Below, piece after piece: positions 23,834-32,995 of a stretch of DNA of 64,000 bases. A model generated the notes under the pieces. It was not told the DNA's origin, ran no database searches, and was given only the letters and a program-made list of their open reading frames with translations. Each line of letters starts with the position of its first letter. The first letter of the stretch is position 1. A program made the position numbers and the translations under genes. The stretch comes from Acidobacteriota bacterium (lineage in GTDB: Bacteria; Acidobacteriota; Blastocatellia; Pyrinomonadales; Pyrinomonadaceae), in the NCBI GenBank assembly GCA_016703965.1, contig JADJBB010000002.1, forward strand, positions 310,001 through 374,000, given 5' to 3'.

Positions 23834-25108
23834 ATGACCCATCAGCAGTTAAGTATAGATATGAGTTTCGCCCAAGAAATGGATCAAAACGATGAACTTC
23901 GCAAATTTCGCGATAGATTCCTGATCCCCAGATCGGCCGACGGAAGCGAAGTCATTTATTTCACTGGCAATTCGTTGGGACTCCAGCCAAAATCGGTGCT
24001 AGGATACGTCGAGCAGGAATTGGACGATTGGGGCAACCTCGGCGTCGAGGGCCATGTCCATGCTAAGAATCCGTGGCTTCCGTACCACGAGTTCCTTACG
24101 CAAAAAATGGCTGCGATCATCGGAGCAAAGCCGATCGAGACCGTTGTAATGAACTCGCTCACGGTGAATTTGCATTTGCTTCTGGTTTCGTTCTATCGGC
24201 CAACTGCTGAAAGGCATAAGGTTATCGTGGAGAAGGGGGCTTTTCCTTCGGATCGATACGCGATCGAGTCGCAGATCAGATTTCACGGTTTCGACCCAGA
24301 ACTGTCGCTGATCGAGGTCGCTCCTCGCCCGGGCGAATCGACACTGCGGACCGAGGATATTATCGAAATGATCGAGCGGGAAGGAAATTCGGTCGCGACG
24401 GTTCTGCTTGGCGGTGTGAATTATTACACGGGACAAGCATTTGAAATGGGGCAAATTACCGCCGCGGGCCACAAGGCTGGTGCATTTGTCGGCTTCGACC
24501 TCGCTCATGCGGCAGGTAATATTGAGCTGAACATGCACGACTGGGGCGTGGATTTCGCGGCTTGGTGTTCGTATAAATATCTAAATGGCGGTCCAGGAGC
24601 TGTCGGTGGAGCGTTTGTCCATGAAAGGCACGCTAATTGCCACGATATACCTAGATTCGCAGGCTGGTGGGGACACGATAAAGCGACGCGTTTTCTAATG
24701 GGGCCTGAATTTGTTCCGCTCGCCGGGGTCGAAGGGTGGCAGATCTCTAATCCGCCGATCCTGCAGATGGCGGCATTACGGGCGTCGCTCGAGATCTTTG
24801 AAGAAGCGGGTATGTCGGCCTTGGTGGAAAAATCAAGAAGGCTGACGGGCTATCTAGAATCACTTATCATGGCGATCGGTGATGACCGGATATCGATCGT
24901 CACGCCAACCGATCAGAGTCAACGTGGCTGCCAACTTTCGATACGTGTGCAAGGTGGTGACAGATCGCTGCACGACAGCATCGTGGCAAGCGGTGTTTCT
25001 GCGGACTGGCGAGAGCCGGACGTGATCCGTGTTGCTCCCGTGCCGTTGTATAACTCGTTTACTGATGTGTTCAGGTTCGCCGAGGTTCTAAGATCGCAGC
25101 TACATTAG
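23834..25108 (+). CDS. kynU: Kynureninase
   Basis: PLP enzyme that cleaves kynurenine or 3-hydroxykynurenine to anthranilate or 3-hydroxyanthranilate plus alanine. 424 residues from the ATG at 23834; an in-frame ATG at 23786 gives a non-family N-terminus. Lys248 in WCSYKYLNGGPG is the PLP lysine, FDLAHAAGN holds the ring-nitrogen Asp222, and YFTGNSLGLQPKS and GWQISNPPI are family hallmarks. First gene of kynU-fdhA-kmo-kynB. A TATAAT hexamer at 23822-23827 sits very close to the start, so transcription may begin near or at the ATG. Together with kmo the expected product is 3-hydroxyanthranilate. Confidence 0.95.
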   Translation: MTHQQLSIDMSFAQEMDQNDELRKFRDRFLIPRSADGSEVIYFTGNSLGLQPKSVLGYVEQELDDWGNLGVEGHVHAKNPWLPYHEFLTQKMAAIIGAKPIETVVMNSLTVNLHLLLVSFYRPTAERHKVIVEKGAFPSDRYAIESQIRFHGFDPELSLIEVAPRPGESTLRTEDIIEMIEREGNSVATVLLGGVNYYTGQAFEMGQITAAGHKAGAFVGFDLAHAAGNIELNMHDWGVDFAAWCSYKYLNGGPGAVGGAFVHERHANCHDIPRFAGWWGHDKATRFLMGPEFVPLAGVEGWQISNPPILQMAALRASLEIFEEAGMSALVEKSRRLTGYLESLIMAIGDDRISIVTPTDQSQRGCQLSIRVQGGDRSLHDSIVASGVSADWREPDVIRVAPVPLYNSFTDVFRFAEVLRSQLH

Positions 25109-25145
25109 CTCCATTGAACTTGCGGCATATAAAAAGGGGAATCAA

Positions 25146-27821
25146 ATGATCCGGGCAAGTATTAACGGCAGAGAAGCGGATTTCGGCGAGGGCATTACGG
25201 TGCTTGCGGCCGCAAGAAAACTTGGATTTGATATTCCGACGCTGTGCAATGATGACAGGCTTGACCCTGTCGGAGCGTGCCGGATGTGTCTCGTTGAGAT
25301 AAAAGGAAGTTCAAAGGAAACGGTTTCGTGCACCACGCGTCTTGCCGACGGGATGGAGGTTCTAACCCACAGTGAGCCAATTGAAGAGGCTCGCAAATGG
25401 AATCTGAGAATGCTGGCTGGGAATTACCCCGCGGATGCGTTTGCGTCGTATCCCGAAAAACCATTTCACAAGCTTGCCAGTAAATATGGGCTGACGGACG
25501 CGGACTTTCATGGCAATCATTCGATCCCGGCAGATGCTTCGCAAACATATATCAACGTTGATATGTCACGCTGTATAAACTGTTATGCGTGCGTGCGTAT
25601 CTGTGCAGATGTACAGGGGCAGTTTGTTTGGCATGTACTGGGCCGGGGCGAGGAATCGCACATCATTCCGGATTCGTTCGGGGCGTTCGGTGACAGTACC
25701 TGCGTTTCGTGCGGGGCATGTGCGGACGCGTGTCCGACCGGAGCTTTGGAAGATAAAACAGTTATCGAACGTGGTTTTCCAACGAACTGGACCAAGACAA
25801 CCTGCCCGTACTGCGGGACCGGCTGTGAGATGAACGTCGGCGTCCGCGATGACCGCGTCGTTCAGGTCAAGCCGGTGATGGATGCTCCGGTGAATTACGG
25901 CCATCTTTGCGTAAAAGGGCGATATGCATTCGACTTTATCGACGCCGAGGACCGTGTTACGGAGCCGATGATCCGTAATAACGGCGATTGGCGTGTCGTT
26001 TCCTGGGACGAAGCGATCCAATATACGGCGGATAGGTTAAAGGCCATTGATGCTGAGTTTGGCAAAGAGAGCATAGCGGTTCTTGGTTCGGCGCGGGCGA
26101 CGAACGAGGAGAATTACCTCGCCCAGAAATTCACCCGCGTCGTGCTCGGCACAAATAATGTAGATTGCTGTGCTCGCGTTTGTCATACGCCGTCAGCAGC
26201 GGCGATGAAGATGATGATCGGCACGGGGGCGATGACCAATTCGTTTGATGATATTGAAAAGGCGAAGACGATCATCCTATGCGGAGCAAACCCAAGCGAA
26301 AATCATCCGATCCCCGGAGCTCGCATAAAACAAGCCGTGATCAAGAACGGTACCAAGCTGATCGTCATCGACCCTCGACAGACCGAACTGACGAAATACG
26401 CAGATGTTCACCTGCAATTGCGGCCCGGGACGAACATTTTATTGTTCAACGCGATCGCCCACGCGATCATTGACGAAGGCTTGGCCGATCGGGAATTCAT
26501 CGCAACGCGCGTCGATGAATTCGAAGAATTCAAGGCATTCGTTGCCCAATATTCACCCGAAGCTGTCGCCGAAAGATGCGGCGTCGATGCCGAATTGATC
26601 CGCAAAGCGGCTCGAATCTATGCGACCGACACACCCTCGATGGCTATGCACGGACTCGGTATGACCGAGCATTTGCAGGGAACTGAAGGCGTGATGACGA
26701 TCGTCAATCTTGCCCTGCTTACCGGTAATATCGGCAAGCCCGGTGCGGGTGTCAATCCGCTTCGAGGGCAAAATAATGTGCAGGGCTCGGCTCACATGGG
26801 CTGCGATCCGGGTATTTTGACCGGCTCGATCACAATAGAAGCGGGCCGCGAGCTGTTTGAAAGTGTTTGGAAGGCTCCGGTTCCAACGGCCGCCGGACTC
26901 AACCAACTGCAAATGATCGATGCAGCGCGCGACGGCAAACTCAAAGCCCTGTGGACGATCGGCTATGACGTTTTTCTTTCAAACGCGAACGCTCACGAGA
27001 CCGCAAAGGCATTTGCCAACATGGACCTCGTGATCATTCAGGATTTTTTCATGAATGAGACCGCCAAGCGGTTTGGGCACGTGTTTTTTCCGGCGGTCAC
27101 TTCGTTTGAAAAAGATGGCACGTTCATGAACGGTGAGCGGCGTGTGCAGCGAATTCGCAGTGCCGTAAGCCCGCGAGGCAATTCGCGATCTGATTGGGAG
27201 ATAATTTGCGATCTCGCGGCCGCGATGGGATTTGAGAAGGATTTTACGTTTAACTCGGCCGAAGAGATCTGGGACGAGGTCCGAGCCGTCTGGCCTCCGG
27301 GATACGGCATTACCTACGATCGTATCGAAAAGTCCGGTATACAGTGGCCGTGTCCGGACGTTGATCATCCCGGAACCGAGATATTGCATAGCGAATCGTT
27401 CTCAAACGGCGTGAAGGCGGCGTTGCGGCGAATAAAATTCCGTGCTACGAAAGAGGTCGTCACGGACGATTTCCCGTTTCTGCTTACGACAGGCCGTGTG
27501 CTTGAGCAATTTAACGCCGGCACAATGACGATGCGCACGCCGAACCGCGAACTTCGGCCGACCGATCTGCTGATGATATCGCAGGCTGATTCGATGCGGC
27601 TCTCGATCGCGGATGGCGAACGCGTGCTTCTAAAAAGCAACTATGGCGAGGCTGTACTGCCAGCTCAGGTAAGCGAGAGGGTCAAGAACGGTGAGCTCTT
27701 TGCCTCTTTCCACGATCCAAAGGTTTTTCTGAATTACGCAACCGGCCCTACACGCGATCGTTTTACGCAGGCACCTGAGTTTAAGGTCACGGCTGTTAGA
27801 ATTGAGAAGCTCGACATTTAG
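25146..27821 (+). CDS. fdhA: Molybdopterin formate dehydrogenase catalytic subunit
   Basis: 891-residue NuoG/FdsA-type alpha subunit that oxidises formate to CO2. Order: plant-type 2Fe-2S domain (about 1-80, CNDDRLDPVGACRMC), His-Cys cluster region, two 4Fe-4S motifs (CINCYACVRIC and CVSCGACADACPTGA), the cofactor-proximal cluster CPYCGTGC, then the molybdopterin domains. Catalytic ligand is Cys346 in CCARVCHTPS (selenocysteine in E. coli FdhF), followed by His347. GANPSENHPIPGARI is formate-dehydrogenase-like. RBS AAGGGG precedes the ATG. It sits 37 bp after kynU and 47 bp before kmo, with no diaphorase subunits nearby, so its electron acceptor is unknown. Formate from kynurenine formamidase is the obvious local substrate. 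Confidence 0.9.
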   Translation: MIRASINGREADFGEGITVLAAARKLGFDIPTLCNDDRLDPVGACRMCLVEIKGSSKETVSCTTRLADGMEVLTHSEPIEEARKWNLRMLAGNYPADAFASYPEKPFHKLASKYGLTDADFHGNHSIPADASQTYINVDMSRCINCYACVRICADVQGQFVWHVLGRGEESHIIPDSFGAFGDSTCVSCGACADACPTGALEDKTVIERGFPTNWTKTTCPYCGTGCEMNVGVRDDRVVQVKPVMDAPVNYGHLCVKGRYAFDFIDAEDRVTEPMIRNNGDWRVVSWDEAIQYTADRLKAIDAEFGKESIAVLGSARATNEENYLAQKFTRVVLGTNNVDCCARVCHTPSAAAMKMMIGTGAMTNSFDDIEKAKTIILCGANPSENHPIPGARIKQAVIKNGTKLIVIDPRQTELTKYADVHLQLRPGTNILLFNAIAHAIIDEGLADREFIATRVDEFEEFKAFVAQYSPEAVAERCGVDAELIRKAARIYATDTPSMAMHGLGMTEHLQGTEGVMTIVNLALLTGNIGKPGAGVNPLRGQNNVQGSAHMGCDPGILTGSITIEAGRELFESVWKAPVPTAAGLNQLQMIDAARDGKLKALWTIGYDVFLSNANAHETAKAFANMDLVIIQDFFMNETAKRFGHVFFPAVTSFEKDGTFMNGERRVQRIRSAVSPRGNSRSDWEIICDLAAAMGFEKDFTFNSAEEIWDEVRAVWPPGYGITYDRIEKSGIQWPCPDVDHPGTEILHSESFSNGVKAALRRIKFRATKEVVTDDFPFLLTTGRVLEQFNAGTMTMRTPNRELRPTDLLMISQADSMRLSIADGERVLLKSNYGEAVLPAQVSERVKNGELFASFHDPKVFLNYATGPTRDRFTQAPEFKVTAVRIEKLDI

Positions 27822-27868
27822 GCGCTTAGATCTATATCGTTCGAAGCCGTTGTTCGTCAATTTATAGT

Positions 27869-29194
27869 ATGTCAAAGGTAGTTATTATCGGGGCCGGCCT
27901 CGCCGGCTCCCTGCTCTCAATTTATCTTGCGAAACGCGGGATTACCGTGGATGTTTACGAAGCCCGCGCTGACATGCGGCTTGAGGAAGTTGCAGCGGGC
28001 CGCTCTATTAATCTCGCGCTTTCGGATCGAGGCATTGCCGCCCTGCGCGAGATCGGCATGGACGATTACATGCTTGCTGAAGCCGTTCCGATGCAGGGAC
28101 GGTTGATCCACACGGTCTCAGGTGAGACAAAACTGCTGCCTTATTCGGGCCGTCAGGGCGAATACATAAATTCGGTTTCGCGTTCCGGCTTGAATATCGC
28201 TTTGATGAATGAGGCAGAGAAATACTCAAATGTCACATTTTGTTTCAACGAACGATGCACATACTTTGACTGTCGAACGGGCCAGGCTCAATTTTCCAGT
28301 GGCTCCTTTGTTACCGGCGACACCGTGATCGCAACCGACGGAGCAGGTTCGACGGTTCGTTACGCAATGATGAACGGGGGCGTTGAGCGGTTCGATTTCT
28401 CGCAAAAGTGGCTCGAGCACGGTTACAAAGAATTGCATATTCCGGCGGGGCCGGGCGGTGGATTCCAACTCGAAAAGAATGTACTCCACATCTGGCCGCG
28501 AAATAAGTTCATGATGATTGCCCTGCCAAATTTCGACGGCAGCTTCACTTGCACATTGTTCTTTGCTCACAAGGGCGAGAACAGCTTTGAGAAACTGCAG
28601 GGCCAGGCAACTATGTTGCAATTCTTCGAAGAGAACTTCCCGGACGCGACCGCTCTGATGCCAACGCTTGCCGAAGACTATTTTGCGAATCCGACCGGAA
28701 ACCTTGGAACTGTGAAGTGCTTTCCATGGAACGCAGACGGAAAGGCCCTGCTTCTCGGTGACTCAGCCCACGCAGTGGTTCCGTTTTATGGCCAGGGAAT
28801 GAACTGTGCGTTTGAGGACGTGCGGGTGCTTGACCAACTTATCGACAAACATGGCACAGAATGGCAAACGGTTTATGACGAATACGGCGAACTAAGAAAA
28901 ATAAACACGGATGCGATCGCTGATCTCGCTGAGGAAAACTTCTACGAAATGCGTGATGCTGTCGCCGATCCGGTTTTTGTCAAAAAAAGGGAACTCGAAA
29001 CAAAGCTCGAGCAGACCTTTCCTGACTATTTCTCAAAGTACTCGATGGTCACGTTTCGCGAAGATCTGCCGTATTCGGTTGCAAAGGCTCGGGGAAATGC
29101 TCAGGACGCGTTGCTCATGACGATATGCGCGAAAACTGAGAACGTAGGCGAACTTGATCTCGCCAGTGTACTGGCGGCTGTCAAGGATCTATGA
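27869..29194 (+). CDS. kmo: Kynurenine 3-monooxygenase
   Basis: FAD-dependent NADPH hydroxylase turning L-kynurenine into 3-hydroxykynurenine. 441 residues. The FAD Rossmann motif VVIIGAGLAGSLL opens the protein; AAGRSINLALSDRG and the second FAD block LLLGDSAHAVVPFYGQGMN with CAFEDVRVL are diagnostic. The stop overlaps the kynB start as ATGA, so the two are translationally coupled. There is no obvious C-terminal membrane helix of the mitochondrial type, so the enzyme is likely soluble. Confidence 0.95.
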   Translation: MSKVVIIGAGLAGSLLSIYLAKRGITVDVYEARADMRLEEVAAGRSINLALSDRGIAALREIGMDDYMLAEAVPMQGRLIHTVSGETKLLPYSGRQGEYINSVSRSGLNIALMNEAEKYSNVTFCFNERCTYFDCRTGQAQFSSGSFVTGDTVIATDGAGSTVRYAMMNGGVERFDFSQKWLEHGYKELHIPAGPGGGFQLEKNVLHIWPRNKFMMIALPNFDGSFTCTLFFAHKGENSFEKLQGQATMLQFFEENFPDATALMPTLAEDYFANPTGNLGTVKCFPWNADGKALLLGDSAHAVVPFYGQGMNCAFEDVRVLDQLIDKHGTEWQTVYDEYGELRKINTDAIADLAEENFYEMRDAVADPVFVKKRELETKLEQTFPDYFSKYSMVTFREDLPYSVAKARGNAQDALLMTICAKTENVGELDLASVLAAVKDL

Positions 29195-29907
29195 GTAACT
29201 ATCAATTCGTCGCCGATCTTTCGATCCCGCTACGATTCGGCGGGCCGCAGCCGAACGCGTTTGGAGTTGAGGCCGCACTTGCAAAAACTCTCGGTGACAC
29301 TCGTGATGGTTCGAGCGTTAACTTCGAGCAGTTGACGTTCATTCCACATTGCAACGGCACGCATACTGAATGCGTCGGGCATATTACGGATGCGCGGATC
29401 TCGGTTCGTGACTGTCTGCAGGACATCATTATGCGGGCGGTGCTGATCTCTGTTGAGCCTTCTACTTATAGCGGGGATCTCGTGATCGGAATAGACGCAC
29501 TAAAGGAAGCGGGCGTTGCCACTGGCTTTGGCGCTCTGGTAGTACGCACCTTGCCGAATGATGAGACCAAGCTGTCGAGATTGTACGACGGTGAGAATAT
29601 TCCGCCGTATTTCACCCCCAAGGCAATGCAATATGTCGTTGAATGTGGTTTCAAACATCTCCTGGTGGATCTGCCGTCCATCGACCGCTTGTTAGATCAG
29701 GGCAGACTAGAAAACCACCGAATTTTCTGGAATATTGATGTAGGAAGCCGGGAGGTTGATCAATACACCCGAATACGAAGCACTGTGACCGAGTTGATCT
29801 ATGTTCCAAACGCGGTCGTAGACGGCGAATATCTGTTGAATCTACAGATCGCTCCGTTCGAATCTGACGCGAGCCCAAGCCGACCGGTTATTTTCAGGAC
29901 AGTTTAG
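29191..29907 (+). CDS. kynB: Kynurenine formamidase-like cyclase-family hydrolase
   Basis: 238 residues of the metal-dependent cyclase/KynB family. The metal signature is PHCNGTHTECVGH (His53, His58, Glu60, His64), a variant of the usual HxGTHxDxPxH with Glu for Asp and Val-Gly for Pro-x. Further family stretches are FVADLSIPL, GFGALVVRT and HLLVDLPSIDR. In this operon it most likely hydrolyses N-formylkynurenine to kynurenine and formate. Starts at the ATG overlapping the kmo stop. Alternative: another cyclase-family amidase; the operon context makes that less likely. Confidence 0.85.
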   Translation: MSNYQFVADLSIPLRFGGPQPNAFGVEAALAKTLGDTRDGSSVNFEQLTFIPHCNGTHTECVGHITDARISVRDCLQDIIMRAVLISVEPSTYSGDLVIGIDALKEAGVATGFGALVVRTLPNDETKLSRLYDGENIPPYFTPKAMQYVVECGFKHLLVDLPSIDRLLDQGRLENHRIFWNIDVGSREVDQYTRIRSTVTELIYVPNAVVDGEYLLNLQIAPFESDASPSRPVIFRTV

Positions 29908-29970
29908 AGCAAAGAGCAAAGACGCAAAGGAACAATGTATTTACTTTGCGTCTTTTCTCCTTTGCGTTAA
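29907..29970. repeat. ACGCAAAG-family inverted repeat after kynB
   Basis: AAAGACGCAAAG (29918-29929) and its complement (29944-29955) form a perfect 12-bp stem; flanking words (GAGCAAAG, CTTTGCGTTAA) extend the pairing imperfectly. It begins exactly at the kynB stop and ends before the convergent epimerase gene, a likely two-way terminator. Related elements lie at 42869 and 48747. Confidence 0.8.
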
Positions 29971-29977
29971 GAAACTG

Positions 29978-30872
29978 CTATACGACCGCATGTTCGATCG
30001 CCGGTTTCAAATCCGGGTATTTGAACTCGAATCCTGCATCTTCAAGCCTTTTCGGTATCACTCTTGTACTTGCTAATAGTAGAGCATCGCCCATTTCGCC
30101 GAAAATCATGCTGACTGCAAACTCGGGGAGCGGGAGGAATGTCGGTCGGTATAGGACATCGCCGAGGGTTTTTGTGAAGTCGTGATTTGTGACCGGATTT
30201 GGTGAAACCGCGTTCACTGCTCCGCGGATATTTTCGTTCTCGATAGCGAAATTGATTATTGCGATCTCGTCATCAAGCGAGATCCAGCTCATCCACTGTT
30301 TGCCGCTGCCGACCACGCCGCCCACGCCCATTTTGAATGGAAGCAGCATTGTCGATAAAGCTCCACCATCTTTGGATAAGACAATGCCGGTACGAAGCAG
30401 AACGGTGCGAATGCCAGCGTCCTCTGCACGGCGTGATTCGGCTTCCCACTCTTTGCAGACACCGGCGAGAAAATTGTCGCCCGCCGCGCTCGATTCTGTA
30501 ACCTCTTCATCACCACGTTCGCCATAGAATCCAATGGCGGATGAGGCGATAAAAACCTTCGGTTTGTGCTTGAGTTTTGAAATCGCATCGACAACGTTCC
30601 GTGTGCCCAGAACGCGGCTGTCGCGGATTGCTTTTTTTCTTTTCGTCAGTCCAACGCAGGCCGCTGACGTTCTCGCCGGCGAGGTGGACGACAATATCGA
30701 CGCCCTCGAGCTCTTCGGGGTTTGTGAAACCGCCTTCGATCGACCATTGAATGTGGAGAGGATCGGTCGGTTCTTTTCGCGAGGCGAGCAGTAGCTCATA
30801 ACCCTTTGCCCTAAACGACTTTTGCAACGCCTGGCCTAACAGGCCTGAGGCTCCCGTGATCAATGCTTTCAT
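29978..30872 (-). pseudogene. TIGR01777-type epimerase, frameshift at an A7 run
   Basis: SDR-fold NAD-dependent epimerase (YfcH-like). The 5' part reads MKALITGASGLLGQALQKSF (NAD motif GASGLLG) to WTDEKKK; the rest continues in another frame from KAIRDSRVLGTRNVVDAISK through SSAIGFYGERGDE, RTGIVLSKDGGAL and KRLEDAGFEFKYP to the stop at 29978. The switch lies at seven consecutive T (30632-30638; A7 in the sense strand). Removing one A restores a full-length family protein of about 297 residues. It is either an assembly/read error in the homopolymer or a real single-base disruption; both halves look otherwise intact, which favours error or very recent damage. No role beyond the family is known. 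Confidence 0.82.
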
Positions 30873-30950
30873 AATTTGAATAATACATTGTCAGAACCGC
30901 CTGCGTAAGTGGGCAGCCGCACAGTCGTTGATAATTAGGCCGAGCAAGCA

Positions 30951-31322
30951 CTAACGGGTATGGTTCTGACCCGCCCTTAGATTATTTTGCACGAGCCCGA
31001 CGAGCAGATTTATCTCTCTCGGCGTTAGTTGGTATTTGAAGGCGATCATGCCATTGCCGCCTTCGGATATGTGGCGGTATATCTCTTCGTCGGTTTTATA
31101 TTTATGTTCGCCGTCACGGATGTTTGGGATTACCTTCCCGTCGCTAAGCGTTTTGCCTTCGGCTTCGGGGCCGTGGCAGATCGAGCAGTTCTGGCGAAAG
31201 AGCGAGGCTTCATAGCTCTTATTTTCGGCGATCAGGTAACGGGAAGGTTTAGATCCGGTACAAGCGACAGCCGCTGCGGCGAAGGCGAGATAAACTACTA
31301 TTACGACCTTTTTGCTTAACAT
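30951..31322 (-). CDS. Monohaem cytochrome c lipoprotein
   Basis: 123 residues. Lipoprotein signal with lipobox AVAC (Cys21), then a class I cytochrome c core with haem motif CSICH (46-50) and probable axial Met92 in EGGNGMIAF; LTPREINLLVGLVQ is the closing helix. It should carry electrons on the outer face of the cytoplasmic membrane. It sits ten bases downstream of the acyl-CoA ligase gene on the same strand, without evident functional connection. Partner oxidase or donor not in the window. Confidence 0.88.
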   Translation of the reverse strand: MLSKKVVIVVYLAFAAAAVACTGSKPSRYLIAENKSYEASLFRQNCSICHGPEAEGKTLSDGKVIPNIRDGEHKYKTDEEIYRHISEGGNGMIAFKYQLTPREINLLVGLVQNNLRAGQNHTR

Positions 31323-31331
31323 CTAGACCAG

Positions 31332-32924
31332 TTACGCGGATTGTTCCTTGAGTGCACGTTTGAAGATCTTGCCGGTGTTGCCGATCGGCAGTTCCGTTCG
31401 AAACTCCACGTGGCGAGGATATTTATTCGCAGCGATCTTTGCCTTGCACCACTCGATGAACTCTTCGGCTGTAAGCTCATGACCGGGGTGAAGAACCACG
31501 AATGCTTTTACCTCCTCGCCCAAACGCTCGTCCGGAACGCCGATGACTGCACAAAGCGAGACCGACGGATGGGTGATGATGACCTCTTCTAGCTGCCGCG
31601 GATACACGTTGTAGCCGCCGCGAAGAATCATGTCTTTCTTCCGATCGACGATCGAGATGTAACCTTCTTCATCCTGAATACCGATGTCGCCGGTGTGAAA
31701 CCAGCCATTGCGAAAGGCTTCCGCAGTCGCCGCGGGCCGTTTGTAATAGCCTTTCATGACGTTCGTCCCGCGAATGACGATCTCGCCTCTGGTGCCGCGT
31801 GGAACCTCGTTGTCCTCATCGTCAAAGCATCTAACGTCCACTCCGAAGATGGGCTGGCCGACCGTTCCGGGTTTTGACGGCTTTTCAAAATGATTGGTTG
31901 TCGCGAGGGGAGATGTTTCGGAAAGCCCGTAGCCTTCCATCACCCGGACGCCGAATTTCTCCTGAAACTCCATCATCAAATTGACCGGCATCGGGGCACC
32001 GCCGGAGGTACAGACCTTCATATTGTCGGCGATATGGCTGATATCGTAATCGTTTTCCTTGACGTATTTAAGCAAGGCCCAATACATCGTCGGCACGCCG
32101 ACCCAGAAATTGATCTTTTCGGCCACCATGGTATCAAGCGTTGCCCGCGGCTCGAATCGCGGAAGCAGCACGACCCGGTTGCCGCCATAGAGCTGGGTGT
32201 TCATCTGCACCGTCTGGCCGGTCGTGTGAAACAGGGGCAGCGTGATCAGGCACGATTTCTGCTGCTGATCAGTGAAATCCAGTAGCGGCATGTGGATGCT
32301 GTAGGTCGTTACACTGTTAGACCAGAGGTTGAGGTGCGTGAGTTCTGCACCTTTCGGCTGTCCGGTCGTTCCTGATGTATAGAGAATCGCGCACGTGTCA
32401 TTCGGGTTCGTCGGATAGGCGTCGAAATGCTCCGATTTATCAAACGTCAGCTGCATCAGGGTTTTGTGTTCCGGCAGTGGAGATTCACCCATCAGATCTG
32501 CAGTCAGAACCACCAGTTCGCCGCATGATTCGACCTTATCAAAGGCCTCTTTGGTCGCCTCCAGCATCGGCAACTCGGGCGTTCCTTCGAAAACAAAGAC
32601 CGCTTTAGAGTCTGAGTCACGGAGCTGGTATTCGATCTCAGCCGCCTTGAACAGGACACATAGCGGCACGACTGCCGCACCGGCTTTCATGATCCCGTAA
32701 TAAACGACGGGGAAATACGGCAGGTTTACGCAATTGAGCGCTACCTTATCGCCGTGGCCGATTCCCATTTCGACCAGAGCATTTGCGACACGGTTCGAGA
32801 GCTGGTCAAGCTCCCGGTAGGTCATGCGGACATCACCCCAGACTATGGCTTCTTTCTGCGGTGCGAGGCGGGCGTGATGTGTGACTATCGACGCCAGATT
32901 TAATACGGTGGCGGTGCCTTCCAT
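31332..32924 (-). CDS. Long-chain acyl-CoA synthetase (AMP-forming)
   Basis: 530-residue ANL-superfamily ligase that activates a carboxylic acid as acyl-AMP and then acyl-CoA. Motifs: ILYTSGTTGQPKGAELTH (P-loop), EGYGLSETSP, GWFHTGDIG, and the C-terminal catalytic Lys in PIGNTGKIFKRALK. The short form and overall pattern fit fatty-acid CoA ligases of the FadD13/LcfB type; exact chain length is not predictable. Cytoplasmic or membrane-associated. Confidence 0.88.
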   Translation of the reverse strand: MEGTATVLNLASIVTHHARLAPQKEAIVWGDVRMTYRELDQLSNRVANALVEMGIGHGDKVALNCVNLPYFPVVYYGIMKAGAAVVPLCVLFKAAEIEYQLRDSDSKAVFVFEGTPELPMLEATKEAFDKVESCGELVVLTADLMGESPLPEHKTLMQLTFDKSEHFDAYPTNPNDTCAILYTSGTTGQPKGAELTHLNLWSNSVTTYSIHMPLLDFTDQQQKSCLITLPLFHTTGQTVQMNTQLYGGNRVVLLPRFEPRATLDTMVAEKINFWVGVPTMYWALLKYVKENDYDISHIADNMKVCTSGGAPMPVNLMMEFQEKFGVRVMEGYGLSETSPLATTNHFEKPSKPGTVGQPIFGVDVRCFDDEDNEVPRGTRGEIVIRGTNVMKGYYKRPAATAEAFRNGWFHTGDIGIQDEEGYISIVDRKKDMILRGGYNVYPRQLEEVIITHPSVSLCAVIGVPDERLGEEVKAFVVLHPGHELTAEEFIEWCKAKIAANKYPRHVEFRTELPIGNTGKIFKRALKEQSA

Positions 32925-32995
32925 AGATTATCGGTTTCGGGGAGAACGGATCTGTCTAACGTAATTTTGAGTTTCGATAGTATAAACCAGTTCGG

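Noticed and set aside
23834..29907. Kynurenine pathway as the NAD source
   Set aside because: ACMSD and the aminomuconate enzymes divert ACMS from quinolinate, and nadB gives the aspartate route; catabolism fits better.
30510..30872. Programmed -1 frameshift in the epimerase gene
   Set aside because: A -1 slip at A7 leads to the wrong frame; restoring the protein needs loss of one base, so error or mutation is likelier.
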